Of a DNA stretch of 64,000 bases, positions 60,401-64,000 are shown one piece after another. Location: positions 26,829,989-26,893,988 of the forward strand of contig NC_092572.1 in the NCBI RefSeq assembly GCF_037975245.1, written 5' to 3'. Under the pieces are notes generated by a model, which ran no database searches, was not told the DNA's origin, and saw nothing but the letters and a program-made list of their open reading frames with translations. This DNA is from Apostichopus japonicus. Taxonomy: Eukaryota; Echinodermata; Holothuroidea; Aspidochirotida; Stichopodidae. Made by a program: the position numbers and the translations under genes. The stretch's first letter is position 1, and the number at the start of each line of letters is the position of its first letter.

Positions 60401-61787
60401 TTTATGGAGTCACAGTTAAAATATAAGTTGGAAACTTAAGTTAAAATTAAAACACACTGTAAGGCAATCGAACAAACTTACTGCACCCTGGCCCAAAACT
60501 GCCTGAACACCACCAGTACAATGCTAATGTGGCCATTACTAAATGAAAGTCTAATATAGGATGCACTACTGTAGGCCTAGCCTAAACTTGTAAACACAAC
60601 AATGTGTATACGTAATTATACAAAAATACCTGATGGGCAATCAAACAAACTTATCATGACTCTTGAGCACTCTGAAAAACTACCTGAACAACAGTACAAT
60701 CCTTAAATTGATATTACTAAAACCATGGAGCTATAAACAGACGAAGTCCTAATATAAATTAAATGTAGTACGACAATGTGTATGAAATTAGTGTGCAATG
60801 CACTACCAGTACCAGCAGCATATCTCACAACAGTACAGAAAATTAGTCGCGAAGGTGGCCATTTTCGTATATCTAACATGTAGCTGCCATGAGTCCTAAC
60901 CAATCTGCTACAAACCAGAATTGGAGGCGGGGCTTGAGTCATTGCCAATCTGCTACAAACCAGACTTGGAGGCGGGGCTTGAGTCATTGCCAATCTGCTA
61001 CAAACCAAACTTGGAGGCGGGGCTTAATTATCAAAAACAAGGAAACAAACAAGTTTTGTAGCGTGTGCAAAAAAGCCTTGGTTCAACGGTTTTTCAGAGG
61101 GATTTGGCCAAATTTGGACATAAATCGGTGAAAAAGTCATGGAATGAGATACAATTCTGGAATAAAAAATAGTAACTTTTGTTGGCCTATATGATATATG
61201 CTTGCTCTGGAAATTTCAGAGAAAAAGAACTTCGTATGAAGACGCTGAAAATTTTCTTAAGAAAAGAGAGAGTCCCACTTACTGTTACAATATCTCTATA
61301 CATGTAATGTATTGAGATAAAAAATCATGGAACTTTGCAAAAATTGCGGTATAGGCTCCAATTTGCATATGCTACAGTGTGTTAGGATAATAGTTTTTGT
61401 CCCAGAGGTAGAAAAGAAATCATGGATATTCTGCGAATTCGCGGAAAAAATACTGACAATTATATGGTACTGTTCACCAAAAAAAAACTGCTTCACCATT
61501 ATTTTTACCTATGTGGTAATTTCTACTTTTTTACACCATTGCTAAATTGATGATAAAAGGTTCATTGCTCCTCTAGGGAGATGATTAACAGAGTTTCCTC
61601 TCCGTAGCACTTACCGGGACATTTCACCTTCCCTGAGTGTTTTGATCCGCTTCTCTAGATTCCTCTTCTCCTCTGATAAACTATTCAACCTCTGCCTCTC
61701 CTCTTGGAGTGCCTTCATCAACTCATCTCGCTCCTCTCTGATTTCAGATTGTTGTTCTGAATTACTCTGGTTGGATGACTTTAGCTC
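39320..61787 (-). CDS. CEP164: CEP164, C-terminal part (11 exons, 597 residues; 5' exons beyond the window)
   Basis: CEP164 is a distal-appendage protein of the mother centriole, needed to dock vesicles and start primary cilia; its N-terminal WW domain, which recruits TTBK2, would lie outside this window. Joining 61615-61787, 59027-59180, 57810-57914, 57346-57467, 55641-55827, 52331-52432, 43045-43180, 41106-41570, 40836-40929, 40253-40390 and 39320-39437 gives 1794 nt in frame to a stop. Recognisable blocks, compared from memory with vertebrate CEP164: two coiled coils; the SSLRLRIEEENGAIRNAKDF segment (human SSLRQLRTRV...RSAKEF); a Ser-rich linker; LEQITTSLNKMNEQLQSVMS; the ALERKWKSYFG motif (human LLEKWRKYF); and a tail LELDENN (human LGLDEHN). 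Two donors (GTCTGT, GTATCC) are weak. Confidence 0.9.
40253..40390 (-). CDS. CEP164: CEP164 penultimate exon (window residues 513-558); may also be read through to a stop at 40192
   Basis: Encodes EQMVSMATAEQ, then ATELKLQQLNDWLKEVRGNH; NDWLKEVR corresponds to human NRRWLERVK. Splicing at AT|GTATCC (phase 2) joins to the last exon and restores a CEP164-like tail. Without that splice the frame continues 20 more codons to TAG at 40192-40194, giving a different end (...VTVIDTTS). Both forms are possible. Confidence 0.8.
40836..40929 (-). CDS. CEP164: CEP164 internal exon (window residues 482-512)
   Basis: Encodes DHRPFIKGALIAAGFPSTKD, then GDSKFTGYIPA, followed by an Arg codon split with the next exon. 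GYIPAREQ corresponds to GYMSASEQ in human CEP164. Acceptor TTTTCTCTCAG, donor GTAAGT; phase 1 in, phase 2 out. Confidence 0.88.
40984..41035 (-). repeat. Partial copy of a CEP164 exon segment within the adjoining intron
   Basis: Shares GATGTAACCGGTAAACTT exactly with the exon at 40836-40929, then a worn match through AATCTTTAGTTGA. It lies 55-105 bp upstream of that exon and has no usable splice pair that I see. Confidence 0.55.
41106..41570 (-). CDS. CEP164: CEP164 internal exon (window residues 327-481)
   Basis: Largest exon here. It encodes a basic Pro/Ser region (SPRAHPKSSPTRGHLSRHPH), a short helix (DLEQITTSLNKMNEQLQSVM, human [20 protein letters not shown]), a Tyr/Pro-rich low-complexity region, then ETADEALERKWKSYFG, matching human TVDDFLLEKWRKYF. 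The donor is GTTGGT, weaker than usual; the acceptor TCATCCACAG is good. Confidence 0.9.
43045..43180 (-). CDS. CEP164: CEP164 internal exon (window residues 282-326), Ser-rich linker
   Basis: Encodes DDREEVQPWTGALQSSRTGR, then ASLSLSESDHSSSLSDQSTG. Vertebrate CEP164 has an equivalent Ser-rich segment (SDMDSLSSESSES). Acceptor TTATTGTTAG, donor GTGAGG; phase 0 in, phase 1 out. Confidence 0.85.
43300..43575. repeat. 21-bp tandem repeat near a CEP164 exon
   Basis: Unit AGAGTCAGAATACATACAAA plus T, about 12 copies with variants. It begins about 120 bp upstream of the exon at 43045-43180. ORFs on both strands are artefacts of the 21-bp period. Confidence 0.9.
43581..47879. other. CEP164 long intron, left part
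   Basis: Very AT-rich, no exon recognised. Two related stretches (46090-46860 and 46960-47740) share words such as GCTGAGGAAATAAA and AGACTAACTA, so an old duplication of about 0.85 kb is likely. Confidence 0.5.
46500..46590. repeat. Short tandem repeat, CTGGTTAATCCCTGTATA
   Basis: About four imperfect units of 18-21 bp in a CEP164 intron. Confidence 0.75.
47880..48745. repeat. 104-bp satellite, about 8 copies, CEP164 intron
   Basis: Landmark GACCTCATCA recurs at about 47946, 48051, 48154, 48257, 48366, 48470, 48574 and 48678 (103-109 bp). Units include ACTGATACACTGTG and TTCATTGGCTACATATTGTA. Non-coding. Confidence 0.94.
49095..49678. mobile_element. Palindromic TTAA-flanked MITE in a CEP164 intron
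   Basis: 584 bp with ends TTAAAGGATTGGATCAGG and CTGAACCAATCCTTTAA. The arms are inverted (GTATGAAAGAGCACAAAAAG against CTTTTATTGTCCTCTTTCAT) with more divergence inside. A GTGACATCA word occurs on both sides of the centre, much as in the element at 19494. Confidence 0.78.
50259..50733. mobile_element. hAT-like MITE, 475 bp, in a CEP164 intron
   Basis: Inverted ends CAGGGATGTGCC and GGCACATCCCTG, flanked by TCTATATA and TATATATA (7 of 8). The ends differ at one central base from the 160-bp family at 9067 and elsewhere, so the two may use related transposases. No coding content; the inner part repeats CGCCCAGCACT. Confidence 0.82.
51385..51553 (-). mobile_element. CAGGGATGAGC MITE copy, inverted, CEP164 intron
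   Basis: Minus-oriented copy with eroded ends, flanked by TATGAA on both sides (51379-51384, 51554-51559), the same target word as the copy at 9067. Confidence 0.86.
52047..52285 (+). mobile_element. tRNA-derived SINE, copy 2 (CEP164 intron)
   Basis: Same family as 11429. A box TAGTACAGTGG, B box GGTTCGAGTCACTCC, same body, and an (ATAC)n-type tail at its 3' end. It ends about 45 bp from the CEP164 exon at 52331. Confidence 0.86.
52331..52432 (-). CDS. CEP164: CEP164 internal exon (window residues 248-281), coiled coil
   Basis: Exactly 34 codons, phase 0: EALELDKAYLHVTSSRRMLR, then EKEQHIKKLKHSLH, matching the human helix around KKKEEKLNQLESSL. Acceptor TGTATCACAG, donor GTAAGT. A SINE lies just after its donor and a 33-bp tandem array begins within about 50 bp of its acceptor. 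Confidence 0.88.
52480..53400. repeat. 33-bp A-rich tandem array beside a CEP164 exon
   Basis: Core AAGATATTAATAACAAAACA recurs about every 33 bp, with ACACACAATAAAA variants in the middle. It starts about 50 bp upstream of the exon at 52331-52432. The hydrophobic minus-strand ORFs (LLLISCFVLCV) are artefacts of a period divisible by three. Confidence 0.93.
54100..55015. repeat. 19-bp tandem array, about 48 copies, CEP164 intron
   Basis: Unit GGAACTATACGGGAAGACA, with variants GGGAACACA and GGAAACA. 19 is not divisible by three, so one strand is read in all three frames in turn, giving a 19-residue period (RQELYGKTGTIREDRNYTG) with no stop. ORFs end only where single-base indels occur. Confidence 0.95.
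55641..55827 (-). CDS. CEP164: CEP164 internal exon (window residues 185-247), conserved coiled coil
   Basis: Encodes SLRLRIEEENGAIRNAKDFL, then RKQRQSLKARQNALDDAW and on to DARLGLER. It aligns from memory with the human SSLRQLRTRVSAEG/RSAKEFLVRQ region and is the strongest identifier of the gene. The donor is CGG|GTCTGT, a poor match to consensus, chosen because phase 0 is needed for the next exon and makes a continuous helix LGLEREALELDKA. Confidence 0.87.
56038..56198 (+). mobile_element. CAGGGATGAGC MITE copy, CEP164 intron
   Basis: 161 bp with both inverted ends and a 7-bp flanking duplication TGCTATT (56031-56037, 56199-56205). Confidence 0.88.
56656..57040. mobile_element. hAT-like MITE, 385 bp, in a CEP164 intron
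   Basis: Inverted ends CAGTGGCGGAGC and GCTCCGCCACTG (12 of 12 paired), flanked by ATCTCATC and GTCTCATC (7 of 8). Carries the shared CTAAGCGGAGCGCCACCA block near 56717. Confidence 0.86.
57346..57467 (-). CDS. CEP164: CEP164 internal exon (window residues 145-184)
   Basis: Encodes MEDLEVPAGRKEPSGRHRAW, then an acidic stretch (ETDQSDLVDLDPTGQ). It ends in phase 2 and completes a serine codon with the next exon, giving TGQSSLRLRI. It begins with ATG by chance of the splice site; an internal start cannot be excluded. Confidence 0.82.
57810..57914 (-). CDS. CEP164: CEP164 internal exon (window residues 110-144)
   Basis: Exactly 35 codons, phase 0 at both ends: ISKPLTHQQDRASERLPGYE, then a short helix NLRSKLGQLDLQ. 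Acceptor CTCATTCAG, donor GTAGGG. No residue-level homology recalled; supported by context, frame and splice sites. Confidence 0.8.
58479..58841. mobile_element. piggyBac-like MITE, 363 bp, copy 2, CEP164 intron
   Basis: Near-identical to 35101-35471 along its whole length with scattered substitutions and small indels (shared words include CCAAACCGTGTGCGGCCATC and ATTGACCGCAGCTGTATGTA). TTAA at both ends. Confidence 0.84.
59027..59180 (-). CDS. CEP164: CEP164 internal exon (window residues 58-109), linker
   Basis: Encodes a polar linker: VTPHHASETNGASNGFHDDH, then KKQGRRSPVTDEMNIDELEE and IGQR. Little conservation is expected here. It is supported by phase (completes an Arg codon, ends in phase 0) and by acceptor CGTTCTTCAG and donor GTAAGA. 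Confidence 0.84.
60901..61025. repeat. 45-bp tandem repeat, 2.7 copies
   Basis: CAATCTGCTACAAACCAGA begins at 60901, 60946 and 60991. The unit also holds TTGGAGGCGGGGCTT. ORFs on both strands follow from the 45-bp period. Confidence 0.88.
61316..61450 (+). mobile_element. CAGGGATGAGC MITE copy, truncated at both ends
   Basis: Only the family core remains (GGTATAGGCTCCAATTTG through CGCGAATTCGCGGAAAAA), in the intron next to the most 5' CEP164 exon of this window. A further scrap (GATGAGCCTGGGGTATT) lies near 59566. Confidence 0.75.
61615..61787 (-). CDS. CEP164: CEP164 internal exon (window residues 1-57), coiled coil
   Basis: Starts in phase 0 with ELKSSNQSNSEQQ and continues as a highly charged helix (EIREERDELMKALQEERQRL, then SEEKRNLEKRIKTLR), a clear coiled coil. 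Acceptor TCTCCATCAG, donor GTAAGT. It is the most 5' CEP164 exon I can identify; the preceding exon must end in phase 0. Confidence 0.88.
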
Positions 61788-62399
61788 CTGATGGAGAAAT
61801 AAAAAAAAACTAGAGGTCAGTTAAGGAGTACCAACATGTTTTAATTTAAAAAGTGGTCTCTTTTTTTCAAAAAATAAATAAATATATCAAAATAAAGTTA
61901 TGAAAATAAGTCATGAAGGCCATTTATCAAGACAGACAATCTGCTTTGGCACAAATACTAGCCAAATACTACGAAGCCAGGCTAAGATCATGTGTAGTAT
62001 CTGTTCCCTTTCGAGGGGAATGGTGATGCACACGACAATGATCACACAGTCACAGTCTCGATGTAAGGGGACTGGGGTTGAGAGCGGATCAGTCGTTCGG
62101 TAGTTTGTTTTCGTGCCCAGGTTTCTTTCCTGGGCATGGGAGTCGTATGCATTTTGTATACAAATGTATGTAAGGCTAAGCCTAATGTACTTCTGCTCTG
62201 AATAAGTGGTAGGATAAGGCTAGGGGCTGATATGCAGTTTGCCATGAAGCCTACCTGAGGGCTAGGTTTAATGTACATCTAAACTGAATGTGTTGTAGGC
62301 TATGGCTAGGAGTTGCTAATCATTTTAAAAAGAGAACAGACAAATATCTGTTGTGAAGTTAATGCAACAAATAAAAGAAACACATTCATTTGCTCTCAT

Positions 62400-64000
62400 T
62401 TACTTGCATGTTGTTGGGAGACCTAACCATGCACAGGTCAACTGACTGTCTAGTAGTACTAATTACTCACAGCTCTCTTTACTTGCATGTTGTTGGGAGA
62501 CCTAACCATGCACAGGTCAACTGATTGTCTAGTTGTACTAATTACTCACAGCTCTCTTTCCTTGCATGTTGTTGGGAGACCTAACCATACACAGGTCAAC
62601 TGACTGTCCAGTAGTACTAATTACTCACAGCTCTCTTTGCTTGCATGTTGTTGGGAGACCTAACCATACACAGGTCAACTGACTGTCTAGTTGTACTAAT
62701 TACTCACAGCTCTCTTTGCTTGCATGTTGTTGGGAGACCTAACCATACACAGGTCAACTGTCTGTCTAGTAGTACTAATTACTCACAGCTCTCTTTGCTT
62801 GCATGTTGTTGGGAGACCTAACCATACACAGGTCAACTGTCTGTCTAGTTGTACTAATTACTCACAGCTCTCTTTGATTGCATGTTGTTGGGAGACCTAA
62901 CCATACACAGGTCAACTGACTGTCTAGTAGTACTAATTACTCACAGCTCTCTTTGCTTGCATGTTGTTGGGAGACCTAACCATGCACAGGTCAACTGACT
63001 GTCCAGTAGTACTAATTACTCACAGCTCTCTTTGCTTGCATGTTGTTGGGAGACCTAACCATGCACAGGTCAACTGACTGTCCAGTTGTACTAATTACTC
63101 ACAGCTCTCTTTGCTTGCATGTTGTTGGGAGACCTAACCATACACAGGTCAACTGACTGTCTAGTTGTACTAATTACTCACAGTTCTCTTTGCTTGCATG
63201 TTGGTGGGAGACCTAACCATGCACAGGTCAACTGACTGTCTAGTTGTACTAATTACTCACAGCTCTCTTTGCTTGCATGTTGTTGGGAGACCTAACCATA
63301 CACAGGTCAACTGACTGTCTAGTTGTACTAATTACTCACAACTCTCTTTGCTTGCATGTTGTTGGGAGACCTAACCATGCACAGGTCAACTGACTGTCTA
63401 ATTGTACTAATTACTCACAGTTCTCTTTGCTTGCATGTTGTTGGGAGACCTAACCATGCACAGGTCAACTGACTGTCTAATTGTACTAATTACTCACAGT
63501 TCTCTTTGCTTGCATGTTGTTGGGAGACCTAACCATGCACAGGTCAACTGACTGTCTAGTTGTACTAATTACTCACAGCTCTCTTTGCTTGCATGTTGTT
63601 GGGAGACCTAACCATGCACAGGTCAACTGACTGTCTAGTTGTACTTATTACTCACAGTTCTCTTTGCTTGCATGTTGTTGGGAGACCTAACCATGCACAG
63701 GTCAACTGTCTAATTGTACTAATTACTCACAGTTCTCTTTGCTTGCATGTTGGTGGGAGACCTAACCATGCACAGGTCAACTGACTGTCTAGTTGTACTA
63801 ATTACTCACAGCTCTCTTTGCTTGCATGTTGTAGGGAGACCTAACCATACACAGGTCAACTGACTGTCTAGTATTACTCACAGCTCTCTTTGCTTGCATG
63901 TTGGTGGGAGACCTAACCATGCACAGGTCAACTGACTGTCTAGTTGTACTAATTACTCACAGCTCTCTTTGCTTGCATGATGTAGGGAGACCTTACCATG
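62400..64000. repeat. 79-bp tandem array, about 20 copies, reaching the window edge
   Basis: TGCATGTTGTTGGGAGACCT recurs every 79 bp from 62405. Variants are T/C at single sites and TTGTTGG against TTGGTGG. On the minus strand each unit has GTGAGT and GGTTAGGTC words; the last unit (63980-64000) instead reads GGTAAGGTC. Confidence 0.95.

Noticed and set aside
62400-64000. Regular array considered as a CRISPR
   Set aside because: Units of 79 bp repeat in full, with no variable spacers, no cas genes, and a clearly animal genome around it.

Overview
This is eukaryotic, intron-rich DNA (about 37-40% GC by eye). It carries two metazoan genes on the minus strand and a dense load of interspersed and tandem repeats. 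No prokaryotic features were seen. The protein families and the repeat types (tRNA-derived SINEs, hAT-like and piggyBac-like MITEs, non-LTR retrotransposons, long G/C homopolymer tracts) suit a marine invertebrate deuterostome. An echinoderm such as a sea cucumber is my best guess, but the sequence does not settle it.

Left gene (8565-26935, minus): a complete SLC20A/PiT sodium-phosphate cotransporter in 10 coding exons. All nine introns are GT-AG, the phases agree at every junction, and the exons sum to 1716 nt (571 aa plus stop). Both halves of the PiT signature are present (GANDVANS in exon 1, GGNDVS-NAIGP across exons 8 and 9). Its introns hold an 85-bp satellite, a 61-63-bp minisatellite that contains the splice donor of exon 6, a palindromic TTAA-flanked MITE, a hAT-like MITE and 20-21-bp repeats.

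Intergenic block (27-39 kb): an old, broken non-LTR retrotransposon on the plus strand, interrupted by another repeat. At its 3' side lies a young, 5'-truncated non-LTR element on the minus strand, with a 659-codon reverse-transcriptase ORF and a perfect 25-bp target-site duplication. Further right are hAT-like and piggyBac-like MITEs and AT microsatellites.

Right gene (39320 to beyond 61787, minus): the 3' part of CEP164, a centriolar distal-appendage protein needed for cilium formation. Eleven phase-consistent exons encode the last 597 residues; the 5' exons, including the WW domain, lie beyond 64000. Its introns hold a 19-bp array with no stops in any forward frame, a 33-bp array, a 104-bp array, a 79-bp array running to the window edge, SINEs and several MITEs.

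Left flank (1-8.5 kb): the 3' side of SLC20A plus repeats, with no protein gene I can support. The two genes share a strand but have unrelated jobs (phosphate uptake, ciliogenesis). The most unusual feature is the repeated contact between tandem arrays and exon boundaries, clearest where about 20 copies of the exon-6 donor region of SLC20A fill most of the following intron.
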